Below are positions 44,946-54,400 of a stretch of DNA of 64,000 nucleotides, one piece after another. Source of the stretch: Cellulosimicrobium sp. Marseille-Q4280 (lineage in GTDB: Bacteria > Actinomycetota > Actinomycetes > Actinomycetales > Cellulomonadaceae). The position numbers and the translations under genes were made by a program. The stretch's first letter is position 1. Every line of letters begins with the position of its first letter. The notes under the pieces were generated by a model that did not search any database, had not been told where the DNA came from, and saw nothing but the letters and a program-made list of their open reading frames with translations. The stretch lies in assembly GCF_943181405.1 (NCBI RefSeq), contig NZ_CALPBY010000007.1:186001-250000 (forward strand), written 5' to 3'.

Positions 44946-46751
44946 TTGAAGATCAGGCGCACGAGCGCTGCCATCGCGGTGGCGGCCACGGGAGCACTGC
45001 TGTTCTCAGCGTGCTCGAGCCCCGCGGGGAACGACGAGGAGCCGGAGTCGACGGAGACTTCCGAGGCTGCCGAGGTCGACCCGGACGACCCCTGCAAGCA
45101 GGACACCGGCGTCACGGAGACCGCTGACGGCAACGTCTCGTTCTCCGTGGGCGAGGACGAGTTCCTCGGCTACAACTCGGTGACCCCCGAGACCTACTCG
45201 ACGTACAACAGCGTCGTCACCGAGCGCATCCTCGGCGGCTTCTGGTACTTCGGTGTCGACGGCACCATCTGCCACGACGAGACCTTCGGCACCTACGAGG
45301 TGACGAACGAGGACCCGCTGCAGGTCACGTACACCATCGCTGACGACGCGGTCTGGTCCGACGGCACGCCCGTCACGGTCGCCGACTTCGTGCTCAGCTG
45401 GGGTGCGCAGTCCGTCCCGAGCGAGGAGGACCCCGCGACCGGGCTGTTCAACCACGTCTCCGGCCTGACCTACGGCGAGTACGTCCCCGAGGGCCCCCAG
45501 GGCGACGCGGACGGCAAGGAGTTCGTGCTCGACTACCCGACGGTCTACGCAGACTGGGAGATCCAGGTCGAGGCGCCGATGCCGGCGCACGTTGCCGCCG
45601 AGCAGGCGGGCGTCACGACCGAGGAGCTCGTCACGGCGATCCGTGACCGCGACTACACGGCGCTCGCGCCCATCGCGGAGTTCTGGAACACCGGCTGGCT
45701 CTCCGCCTCCGGCGAGCTGCCCGACGCGGCGCTCGTGCCGTCGTCCGGCCCGTACGCCTTCAAGGAGAACGGCTGGACCGCCGGCCAGTCCCTGACGCTC
45801 ACGGCGAACGAGGAGTTCTGGGGCGCCCCGCCCGCGACCAAGGAGCTCACGTTCCGCTTCACGGCCGCGGACACGCACGTCCAGGCGCTGCAGAACGGTG
45901 ACCTCGACGTCATCGAGCCGCAGGCGACGGTCGACACGCTCGGCCAGCTCCAGGCGATCGGCGACTCCGTCACCGTCGTCACGGGCTCGTCGCTCACGTG
46001 GGAGCACCTCGACTTCAACTTCCGCGAGGGCAACGTCTTCGCCGACAGCCTGCCGCTGCGCGAGGCGTTCGCGCTGTGCGTGCCGCGCCAGCAGATCATC
46101 GACAACCTCATCGCGCCGATCAACCCCGACGCGGTCGTCATGAACGCTCGTGAGGTCTTCCCCTTCCAGGAGAACTACGAGGCAGTCGTCTCCGAGTCGT
46201 ACGACGGTCGTTACGACGAGGTCGACATCGATGCGGCGAAGGCCAAGATCGCCGAGGCCGGCGTCACGACGCCCGTCACGGTCCGCATCGGCTACTCCGC
46301 GCCGAACCCGCGCCGTACCGACCAGGTCTCCCTCATCAAGTCCAGCTGCGACCAGGCCGGCTTCGAGATCCAGGACGTCGGTGCTGCCGACTTCTTCGAC
46401 AACACGCTGCCGAACGGTGACTACGAGGTCGCGCTCTTCGCGTGGGCCGGCTCGGGCCAGATCGCCTCGGGCCAGAACATCTACGCGACGGGTCAGCCGC
46501 AGAACTACGGCGAGTACAGCGACCCCGTCGTCGACGAGGCGTGGGACACCCTCGCGTCCTCGGTCGACCCCGAGGTCCACCTCGAGCAGACCAAGATCAT
46601 CGAGAAGCAGCTCTGGGACACGCTGTTCGGCATCCCCGTGTTCGCTCACCCCGGTGTCGTGGCCTTCAACTCGGACCTGCAGAACGTCCGCGACACGGCG
46701 ACGCAGAGCACGGTCGTCTGGAACGCGGAGCAGTGGGCCCGCGCCAGCTGA
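44946..46751 (+). CDS. oligopeptide/dipeptide ABC transporter binding lipoprotein
   Basis: A 601-residue family-5 solute-binding lipoprotein. The signal peptide ends at the lipobox FSAC with Cys23, followed by an acidic Glu/Ser/Thr-rich linker. Family blocks include TYTIADDAVWSDGTPVTVADF (in parts DAVWSDGTPVT), SSGPYAFKENGWTAGQSL, and LREAFALCVPRQQII. It captures peptides or related solutes outside the membrane for the permeases downstream. The TTG start is supported by a strong GGAGGAGG six bases upstream. A 24-bp hairpin follows, which may raise its expression over the rest of the operon. Confidence 0.92.
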   Translation: MKIRRTSAAIAVAATGALLFSACSSPAGNDEEPESTETSEAAEVDPDDPCKQDTGVTETADGNVSFSVGEDEFLGYNSVTPETYSTYNSVVTERILGGFWYFGVDGTICHDETFGTYEVTNEDPLQVTYTIADDAVWSDGTPVTVADFVLSWGAQSVPSEEDPATGLFNHVSGLTYGEYVPEGPQGDADGKEFVLDYPTVYADWEIQVEAPMPAHVAAEQAGVTTEELVTAIRDRDYTALAPIAEFWNTGWLSASGELPDAALVPSSGPYAFKENGWTAGQSLTLTANEEFWGAPPATKELTFRFTAADTHVQALQNGDLDVIEPQATVDTLGQLQAIGDSVTVVTGSSLTWEHLDFNFREGNVFADSLPLREAFALCVPRQQIIDNLIAPINPDAVVMNAREVFPFQENYEAVVSESYDGRYDEVDIDAAKAKIAEAGVTTPVTVRIGYSAPNPRRTDQVSLIKSSCDQAGFEIQDVGAADFFDNTLPNGDYEVALFAWAGSGQIASGQNIYATGQPQNYGEYSDPVVDEAWDTLASSVDPEVHLEQTKIIEKQLWDTLFGIPVFAHPGVVAFNSDLQNVRDTATQSTVVWNAEQWARAS

Positions 46752-46796
46752 GCGTGACCCGCTCGCGGTAGCACACGCTCCGTGAGCTCGCTCCGA

Positions 46797-46849
46797 CCGA
46801 GCACCCTGTGGGGCAGGAGGTCCTCCTCCTGCCCCACAGAGGTGCTCGG
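46797..46849 (+). terminator. very strong hairpin between binding-protein and permease genes
   Basis: The outer arms CCGAGCACC and GGTGCTCGG and the inner arms CTGTGGGGCAGGAGG and CCTCCTGCCCCACAG form a 24-bp stem with one bulged A and a four-base loop. Its place inside an operon suggests partial termination or an RNA-stabilising barrier that yields more binding protein than permease. Confidence 0.85.
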
Positions 46850-46947
46850 ACGGGCGATGACGGAATACGTCCACCGGTGGCATACAGTGATCTGCTGTCC
46901 CACACGGAGCAGGCGCCCGACCGGCGCCAGGCTTGAAGGGTAAACCC

Positions 46948-48468
46948 GTGCTCAGATTCATCCTGCGGCGCATCGGGATCTCGTTCCTGGTGCTCCTCAG
47001 CGCGTCATTCCTCCTGTACATCATGGTGATCAACTCGGGCGACCCCCTCGAGGATCTCCGGGAGTCGAACGCAGAGAACCGTGACCAGCTCATCGCTGCG
47101 CGCACGGCGTTCATGGGCCTCGACGACCCGTGGTACCTGCGGTACTGGAACTGGCTGCGCGGCATCCTCGGCTGCGTGACGCTCAACTGCGACTTCGGCG
47201 TCGACCGGACCAACCGGGACGTCGGCGTCCTCCTCGGTCAGGCCGCGAGCTCGACGTTGCGCCTCGTGGTCCTCGCGACGATCCTCGCGATCATCGTCGG
47301 CGTCGCCCTCGGCATCCTCACCGCGATCCGCCAGTACTCCGGCTTCGACTACACCGTCACGTTCGGCGCCTTCCTCTTCTTCTCGCTCCCGGTCTTCTGG
47401 GCCGCGGTGCTGCTCAAGGAGTACGGCGCGATCCGCTACAACGACTGGATCTCCGAAGGCCTGGTGAGTCCACCGGCGATCCTGCTGATCGCCGCGCTGC
47501 TCGGGTTCGTGCTGCAGGCCGTGCTCGGCGGGGACCTGCGGCGCAGGCTCCTCACCGCCGGCGCGACGTTCGTCTTCGCGACCGTCGTGATGTTCGTCTT
47601 CAACGCGATCGACTGGTACCGCAACCCGTTCATGGGCCCGGTCGTCGTCACCCTCTTCGGAGCCGGTGCGGCCGTCCTCGTCACGTCCCTCGTGACGGGC
47701 CTCGCGAACCGCCGCGTGCTCTACGCGACGCTGACGACCGTCGTCGTCGGCGTGGCCTCGTACTTCGCCTTCGCGGGGATCCTCGTGGAGCCGAGCGGCT
47801 GGCTGGTCCTCGTCGGGCTCTTCGTGCTCGCGATCGCGCTGTCGATGCTCATCGGCTACCTCTGGGGCGGCTACTCCCGCCGCCAGGCGATGTTCGCGTC
47901 CACCGTCACGGGCATCATCATGAGCGTCCTCATCGTCGCGGACGTCGCGATGGCCCACTTCGCGAGCTTCCTCGACCTCAAGTCCCGCCCGATCTCGACG
48001 ATCGGCTCCGAGACGCCCAACTTCACCGGCGGGTTCTGGGAGTCGTTCCTCGACAAGGGAGCGCAGCTCCTGCTCCCCACGATCCTGCTCACCCTGATCT
48101 CGGTCGCGTCGTACAGCCGCTACACGCGCTCGTCGATGCTCGAGGTCATGGGCCAGGACTACGTGCGGACGGCCCGGTCGAAGGGCCTGTCCGAGCGCGC
48201 CGTCATCACGAAGCACGCGTTCCGCAACGCCCTCATCCCCATCACGACGATCGTCGCGTTCGACTTCGCCGGTCTCATCGGCGGCGCGGTCATCACCGAG
48301 ACGGTGTTCGGGTGGAAGGGCATGGGCGAGCTGTTCAAGACCGGTCTCGACAACGTCGACCCGAACCCCGTCATGGCGTTCTTCCTCGTGACGGCGGTCG
48401 CTGCGATCTTCATGAACATGCTCGCGGACATCGCCTACGCGTACCTCGACCCGCGGATCCGGCGGTGA
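46948..48468 (+). CDS. oligopeptide ABC transporter permease (OppB/DppB type)
   Basis: A 506-residue membrane permease. The N-terminal start LRFILRRIGISFLVLL and the C-terminal permease domain are typical of DppB, including the EAA-like block ARSKGLSERAVITKHAFRNAL (in parts ARSKGLSER and KHAFRNAL) and LIGGAVITETVFGWKGMG. It is about 180 residues longer than usual DppB. A central insertion (about residues 170-330) adds several hydrophobic segments (GAGAAVLVTSLVTGL, WLVLVGLFVLAIALSMLIGYLW in parts). The GTG at 46948 is chosen because AAGGG stands seven bases upstream; an in-frame TTG at 46933 has none. Confidence 0.9.
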   Translation: MLRFILRRIGISFLVLLSASFLLYIMVINSGDPLEDLRESNAENRDQLIAARTAFMGLDDPWYLRYWNWLRGILGCVTLNCDFGVDRTNRDVGVLLGQAASSTLRLVVLATILAIIVGVALGILTAIRQYSGFDYTVTFGAFLFFSLPVFWAAVLLKEYGAIRYNDWISEGLVSPPAILLIAALLGFVLQAVLGGDLRRRLLTAGATFVFATVVMFVFNAIDWYRNPFMGPVVVTLFGAGAAVLVTSLVTGLANRRVLYATLTTVVVGVASYFAFAGILVEPSGWLVLVGLFVLAIALSMLIGYLWGGYSRRQAMFASTVTGIIMSVLIVADVAMAHFASFLDLKSRPISTIGSETPNFTGGFWESFLDKGAQLLLPTILLTLISVASYSRYTRSSMLEVMGQDYVRTARSKGLSERAVITKHAFRNALIPITTIVAFDFAGLIGGAVITETVFGWKGMGELFKTGLDNVDPNPVMAFFLVTAVAAIFMNMLADIAYAYLDPRIRR

Positions 48469-48587
48469 CCGGGATGGCGACGGCACGCATGACGGACCAG
48501 CCGGCGACCACGGCCGGCACGCAGACACCGAGCGGGCGCACGACCTGCACGCCCCGCGCAGCGACACCCGGAGGCCGGGATGAGTAA
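48465..48587 (+). CDS. bridging mini-ORF between oligopeptide permeases
   Basis: A 40-codon open frame whose GTG overlaps the first permease stop (GTGA, 48465-48468) and whose TAA lies in the start of the second permease (overlap 48580-48587). The peptide is Thr/Ala/Arg/Pro-rich without a known motif. It fills the whole 111-bp gap and would bring a terminating ribosome onto the next start. Confidence 0.4.
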   Translation: MTGMATARMTDQPATTAGTQTPSGRTTCTPRAATPGGRDE

Positions 48588-49578
48588 CGACGACCGCGCC
48601 CAGAGGGGCGACCAGTCCTTCGAGGTGATCCCCACGGTGCAGGGGATCGACGCCGAGGGGTCGAAGTCGACGGCGATCGCCGTCGGGTCGGACCCCCACG
48701 ACGACAAGTCCTACAGCCAGGGCCAGCTCGTGCGCCGCCGGTTCTTCCGGCACAAGGGCGCGATGGCGTCGCTCGTCGTGCTCGCCGTGGTCTTCGTGGT
48801 GGCCTTCACGTCGATCGGCATCGGCCCGATCCCCGGCTGGTGGCCGCACGACTACTCGCTCGCGGGCACGGTCGTGGACGGCGGGCGGCCCTCGTGGGCG
48901 CACCCCTTCGGGCAGGACACCGTCGGCAAGGACTACTTCGCCCTCGTCATGCGCGGGACGCAGCAGTCGCTGATCATCGCCCTCGGCGTGGGCCTCATCT
49001 CCACGATCCTCGGCACGCTCATCGGTGCCCTCGCGGGCTACTACCGCGGGTGGATCGAGGCGCTGCTGATGCGCATCACCGACCTGTTCATCATCATCCC
49101 GCTCCTCGTCTTCGCGGCGGTGCTGGGCAAGATCGCGGGCGGCGGCATCTGGGCCCTCACCGTGGTGCTCGGCCTCGTCACCTGGACCGGGCTCGCACGG
49201 CTCGTGCGCGGCGAGGTGCTGTCCCTGCGCGAGCGCGAGTTCGTCATGGCGGCGCGCGCGGTGGGTACCGGACCGGGGCGCATCATCACGAAGCACATCC
49301 TGCCGAACGCGATCGGCGTCATCATCGTCTCGGCGACGCTGGCCATCGCGTCCGCGATCCTCCTCGAGACGTCGCTGTCGTACCTCGGCTTCGGCGTGCA
49401 GCCGCCCGACACCTCGCTCGGCCTGCTCATCTCGCAGTACCAGAACGCGTTCACCACGCGCCCGTGGCTCTTCTGGTGGCCGGGCGTCATGATCCTCACG
49501 ATCGCGCTCTCGGTGAACTTCCTCGGCGACGGGCTGCGCGACGCGTTCGACCCCCGCCAGAACAGGAGCAAGGGCTGA
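48580..49578 (+). CDS. oligopeptide ABC transporter permease (OppC/DppC type)
   Basis: A 332-residue permease with a hydrophilic N-terminus of about 50 residues, then FFRHKGAMASLVVLAVVFV as first segment (the OppC N-terminal region) and five more segments. The HPFGQDTVGKDYFALVMRGTQQSL block (in parts HPFGQDTVGKD) is the family hallmark. The EAA region is FVMAARAVGTGPGRIITKHILPN (in parts AARAVGTG and KHILPN). GGAGGCCGGG precedes the ATG. The stop overlaps the ATPase start by one base (TGATG), so the two are coupled. It pairs with the longer permease upstream. Confidence 0.94.
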   Translation: MSNDDRAQRGDQSFEVIPTVQGIDAEGSKSTAIAVGSDPHDDKSYSQGQLVRRRFFRHKGAMASLVVLAVVFVVAFTSIGIGPIPGWWPHDYSLAGTVVDGGRPSWAHPFGQDTVGKDYFALVMRGTQQSLIIALGVGLISTILGTLIGALAGYYRGWIEALLMRITDLFIIIPLLVFAAVLGKIAGGGIWALTVVLGLVTWTGLARLVRGEVLSLREREFVMAARAVGTGPGRIITKHILPNAIGVIIVSATLAIASAILLETSLSYLGFGVQPPDTSLGLLISQYQNAFTTRPWLFWWPGVMILTIALSVNFLGDGLRDAFDPRQNRSKG

Positions 49579-51401
49579 TGACGACGATCGACATCTCCGC
49601 CGAGGACTCGGCCGGCTTCCGCTCGGACGCCGTCCTGTCCTTCGAGGACCTCGACGTCCGGTTCGGCACCGAGTTCGGCACCGTCCACGCGGTCAAGGGC
49701 ATCACGCTCGACGTCCGGCCGGGCGAGGTCGTCGCGCTCGTGGGCGAGTCCGGCTCGGGCAAGTCCGTCACGTCGATGACGGCTCTCGGCCTGCTGCCCA
49801 AGAACGCCAAGGTCGCGGGCACCATCCGCGTCGGGGACAAGGTCGTGAACGACCTCGACCTGCGCGGCCTGCGGCGCATGCGCGGCAACGACGTGGCCAT
49901 GGTGTTCCAGGAGCCCATGACCGCGCTGAACCCGGTGCTGACGATCGGGGACCAGCTCGCCGAGGCGCTCCAGCTCCACGGGATCGCGTTCGGCAAGCAG
50001 GCCGACGCGCGCGCGGCCGAGCTGCTGCGCATGGTCGGCATCCCCGAGCCCGAGCGTCGGCTCAAGCAGTACCCGCACGAGCTCTCCGGCGGTCAGCGCC
50101 AGCGCGTCGTCATCGCCCTCGCGATCAGCTGCGACCCGAAGGTGATCATCGCCGACGAGCCGACCACCGCGCTCGACGTCACGGTGCAGGCCGAGATCCT
50201 CGACCTGCTGCGCTCGCTCAAGGACAAGCTCAACACGGGCATCCTCCTCATCACGCACAACATGGGCGTGGTGGCCGACATGGCCGACCGCGTCGCCGTG
50301 ATGCTCAAGGGCGACCTCGTGGAGATGGGCACCGCGGACCAGGTGCTCAACCACCCGCAGCACGAGTACACGCGGAAGCTGCTCGGGTCGGTCCCGCACC
50401 TGGGCTCCGGCCCGGGGCAGTTCGGGACCACGACCGAGGACGTCATCGACCACGTCACGGACGCGGCCGAGGTCCCGGCGCTCGACCTGCGCAACCTCGT
50501 CATCGAGTACCAGCGCCTCGGCAAGCCGCCGTTCCGCGCCGTCGACGACGTGTCGTTCCAGGTGCGCAAGGGCGAGATCGTCGGTCTGGTCGGCGAGTCC
50601 GGCTCGGGCAAGTCGACGATCGGGCGCTGCGCCCTCGGGCTCATCCCGGCGGCGAGCGGGTCGGTGTCGATCTTCGGCGACGACTTCGGCCGCATGAGCA
50701 AGTCGCAGCTCAAGGCCATGCGCAAGCGGATCGGCGTGGTGTTCCAGGACCCCGCAGCCTCGCTCAACCCGCGCATGCCTGTCGGCGACTGCATCGCGGA
50801 ACCGCTCGTCGTCCACCAGGTCGGCGACGCGAAGGCGCAGCAGGCGCGCGTCTACGAGCTGCTCGACGCCGTCGAGCTGCCCCGCAGCGCGTTCAACCGC
50901 TACCCGCACGAGCTGTCCGGCGGCCAGCGCCAGCGCGTGAGCATCGCCCGGGCGCTGACGCTCGACCCCGAGCTGCTCGTCGCGGACGAGCCGACGTCGG
51001 CCCTCGACGTGTCCGTGCAGGCGAGCGTCCTCCAGATGTTCACCAACCTGCAGGAGCGCTACCAGTTCGCGTGCCTGTTCGTGAGCCACGACCTCGCGGT
51101 GATCGACCTGCTCGCGCACCGCGTCGTCGTCCTGCAGAACGGCAGGATCGTCGAGCAGGGCCTGCGGGCAGACGTCCTGCACGACCCGCGCGAGGAGTAC
51201 ACCAAGCGGCTCATCGCAGCCGCCCCGGTGCCCGAGCCGGGCGAGCAGCGGCGTCGTCGCGAGGCGCGTCACGCCCTGCTGGCATCGCTGGGTGAGCAGG
51301 CCACCGAGCTGCGCGACCCCGTCACGCCGTTCGAGCCGCTCGCCCCCTCCGCGAATCCCGAGGGCAACGCGTCCCTCCGCGGGGGCGGCTTCCCCGGCTG
51401 A
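49578..51401 (+). CDS. oligopeptide ABC transporter double ATPase (OppD-OppF fusion)
   Basis: A 607-residue protein carrying both ATPase domains of an oligopeptide importer. Domain 1 (about residues 18-275) has Walker A GESGSGKSV, LSGGQRQR and IIADEPTTALD. Domain 2 (about 300-545) has Walker A GESGSGKST, LSGGQRQR and LVADEPTSALD. Each domain ends in the typical HPQHEYTRKLL or DPREEYTKRLI region. In E. coli these are two proteins; the fusion is common in actinobacteria. A Pro/Ala/Arg tail of about 50 residues follows. It powers uptake through the two upstream permeases. Confidence 0.95.
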   Translation: MTTIDISAEDSAGFRSDAVLSFEDLDVRFGTEFGTVHAVKGITLDVRPGEVVALVGESGSGKSVTSMTALGLLPKNAKVAGTIRVGDKVVNDLDLRGLRRMRGNDVAMVFQEPMTALNPVLTIGDQLAEALQLHGIAFGKQADARAAELLRMVGIPEPERRLKQYPHELSGGQRQRVVIALAISCDPKVIIADEPTTALDVTVQAEILDLLRSLKDKLNTGILLITHNMGVVADMADRVAVMLKGDLVEMGTADQVLNHPQHEYTRKLLGSVPHLGSGPGQFGTTTEDVIDHVTDAAEVPALDLRNLVIEYQRLGKPPFRAVDDVSFQVRKGEIVGLVGESGSGKSTIGRCALGLIPAASGSVSIFGDDFGRMSKSQLKAMRKRIGVVFQDPAASLNPRMPVGDCIAEPLVVHQVGDAKAQQARVYELLDAVELPRSAFNRYPHELSGGQRQRVSIARALTLDPELLVADEPTSALDVSVQASVLQMFTNLQERYQFACLFVSHDLAVIDLLAHRVVVLQNGRIVEQGLRADVLHDPREEYTKRLIAAAPVPEPGEQRRRREARHALLASLGEQATELRDPVTPFEPLAPSANPEGNASLRGGGFPG

Positions 51402-51410
51402 CGCACGACC

Positions 51411-51435
51411 GGGCCGGCGCACCGTGCGCCGGCCC
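51411..51435 (+). terminator. terminator after oligopeptide operon
   Basis: GGGCCGGCGCAC and GTGCGCCGGCCC are perfect complements around a single base, giving at least a 9-bp stem with a seven-base loop, ten bases after the ATPase stop. It separates this operon from the FtsX-type operon, though read-through is possible. Confidence 0.7.
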
Positions 51436-51474
51436 GGCCCGCCGCACGACGCCACCCGAGGAGGGGTGCCGCAG

Positions 51475-54400
51475 GTGAGAGCACGAGCGCTCGCGCGCCG
51501 ACGCTCCCGCGCGCAGACGGGCCTGCTCACGACGATCCTGCTGCTCGCGGCGATCATCGTCGCGACGGTGGGGACGACGATCGGCTACGTCCAGTCGTCG
51601 GCCACGGCGGGCGCCCGTGACGCGCTCGACAGCGCGACGCCGAGCGCCCGCGCCGTCCAGGTCCAGACCCGTGTCGCAGCCGACGCGCAGGCGCAGGACG
51701 CCCGCGTGCGGGAGGTGGTCGCGCGCGACCTCCCCGAGGTCCCCGTCGAGGTCGAGCGGACCGTGCGCACCGAGCCCCTGCCGGTCGCGGTGCAGACGCC
51801 GGACGGCGGGGTGTCCGCGGCCGAGGAGTCCTTGCGGACCGTCCTCGAGGTCGACCCCGCGCTTCCCGAGGCAGCGGAGCTCGACGGCGCCTGGCCGTCC
51901 GCGCCGGACGAGACCGCGGTGCAGGCCGACGCCGCGGCCGCCCTCGGCGTCGTGGCCGGTGACGTCGTCGTCGTGGACCGCTCCGAGACCGACCCGGGCG
52001 CGGAGCCCGGCACGGAGCTGACCGTCGTCGGGACGTGGCGTCCCACGGACACGGGCGACTCCCGCTGGTTCGACGACCCCCTCTCCGTCGGGGGCGTCGA
52101 CGGCTCCGTGCTCGGACCGCTCGTCGTGACGCCCGAGGCGCTCGACACCGTCGACACGACCCCCTTCGTGCGCTGGACCGTCGTGCCGGACGCCACGCGG
52201 GTCGACCCTGCGGACCTCGCGGAGATCGCCACCGGGGCTGCCGCGCTGCGTGGCAGCCTGCGTGACGACGACGCCGTCGCCGTGCGCGGCCTGACGGTCG
52301 CGGGGGAGCTCGGGGCGACCGCCGCGGAGGCGCGGGGCGCGCTGCGTGCGGCGAGCGCCGTCACCCTCGTCCCGGTCCTCCTCCTGCTCGTGGTGAGCGT
52401 CGTCGCTCTCGTCCAGGTCGCACGGCTGCTCGCGCAGACCCGTGCAGGCGAGACCGGGCTGCTCGTCGCGCGCGGCGCGTCCACGCGACAGCTCACCGTC
52501 GTGGCAGGGGTCGAGGCGGCCGTCGTCGTCGGCCTCGGCGCGCTCCTGGGCGGTGGTGCGGCCCAGCTCGTCCTCACCGCGAGCGACGCGGGGGCGCGGG
52601 CTACAGGCGCCCCGTGGGTCGTGGCGGGGGTGGGCGCGGTCGTCGGGACCGCGCTCGTGACGGGAGTGGCGTGGTGGCACGCGCGCGCCGTCGCGCGGCT
52701 GCGCCAGGTGGACCGGTCGGGCCGCGTGCGGGTCGCGGCCGCCGCCGGCACGCTCGTGCTCGCGCTCGTGGTCGCCGGGCTCTGCCTGTGGCAGCTCCTG
52801 CGCTACGGCTCGCCGCTCGTCGTGACGGGCACGTCGACCCAGGTGGACCTCCTCGCGGTCCTCGCGCCCGCCGCGGTGCTCGTCGCGCTGGCGATCGTGG
52901 CCACCGGTGTCCTCGGCCCGGTCGGGTCGCTGGCCGAGCGTCTCGCCGCCCGGGGGAGCGGGCTCACGGTGCCGCTCGCGGTGCGCCAGCTCGCGCGTCG
53001 GCTCGTCGTCGTCGCGGTGCCGGTCGTCCTCGTCGTCCTCGCGGCCGGGGCGGGGACGCTGGCGGGCGCGTACGCGGGGACGACCGGGGCCTTGCGGACC
53101 TCGGTGGCGGAGCTGCGCACCGGGGCCGACGTGCGCGTGGTCACCGACGGCGCGGTGACGGTCGCCGGGACGAGCAACCCGCCGCTGGTCGCGGACTACG
53201 CGGCGCTCGACGGCGCGTCGGGCGCGTCGAGCGTGCTCGACGTGCCCGGCGTGCTGGGGGAGGACCCGCTCGCCCTCCTCGCGCTCGACGCCGACGCGGC
53301 GGACGACGTGGTCGCGTCGGTCGACCCCGCCGAGCTCACGGCGGGTCTGCGGGGCGACACGGCCGACCTGGGTGTCCCGCTCCCGGACGGGACGGAACGC
53401 CTCGCGCTCGACGTCACGGCGTCGGTCGCCCCCACGGTCGAGATCACCCCCGACCAGCCGTACTACTGGTACGACGTTCACCAGGCCCGGGGGCTGCGCG
53501 CCGTCGCCTGGGTGGTCGACGGGTCCGGCGCGCTCAACCAGGTGCCGCTCGGCGAGCTGAGCGTCACCTACGCGCCCGACGTCGCGGCCGACGTGACGTC
53601 GACGCCGACGACGCACACCCTCACCGGGGAGCTGCCCGGTCCGGGGACCTGGCGCCTCGCCGCGGTCGACCTCGTGCTCGGGACGCCGGGCATGCCGGGC
53701 CAGGCCTCGGTCACGCTCGACGCCGCGCGCGCCCTCGCGCCCGCGGGCGAGGAGCACGTCGCGCTCGAGGGCGGCTGGGAACCGGTGACCGCGCTCGTGC
53801 GCGACGGGCTCGCGGAGATCGAGCCGGCGGAGCCCGCAGGGTTCTCGGCCGCCCTCACCACGAACGGGCTGCCGCTCACGCTGCGGCTCCTCCCCGGCGG
53901 CGACGAGGCACCGCCGTCCGTCCCCGTGACCGTGCCCGCACCGCTCGCGGGACGGTACGAGCTGGCGCCCGGGGACGAGTCCGTCGTCACGGTGTCCGGC
54001 ATCGACGTCCCGGTGCGCGTCGCGCAGGTCGTCGACGTGATCCCCGGCGCGGTGGAGCGGACCGCCGTCGTCGCCGACCAGGCGACCCTCCTGCAGCACC
54101 TCCTGCGCGTCATGCAGGCGGTGCCCCGGGCGGACGAGGTGTGGCTCGGCGCGTCCGGCGACGCGGCGGCGCGCGACGACCTGGCCGCGGCGGCGCTGGC
54201 GCTCGCGCGCGACGAGGGCGGGGCGGACGCCACCGTCGCCGTCGCGGGCGCCGAAGTGGGACCGGACGTGTCCGCGCCGGTCCGCGTCGCCTTCTGGCTC
54301 GCGGCGGTCGGCGCGGTCGTGCTCGCGCTCGCGGGCGTCCTCGCTGTCGCGCTGGCGCTCCTGAGGTCCCGCCGCGCCGAGGTCATGGTGCTGCGCGCGC

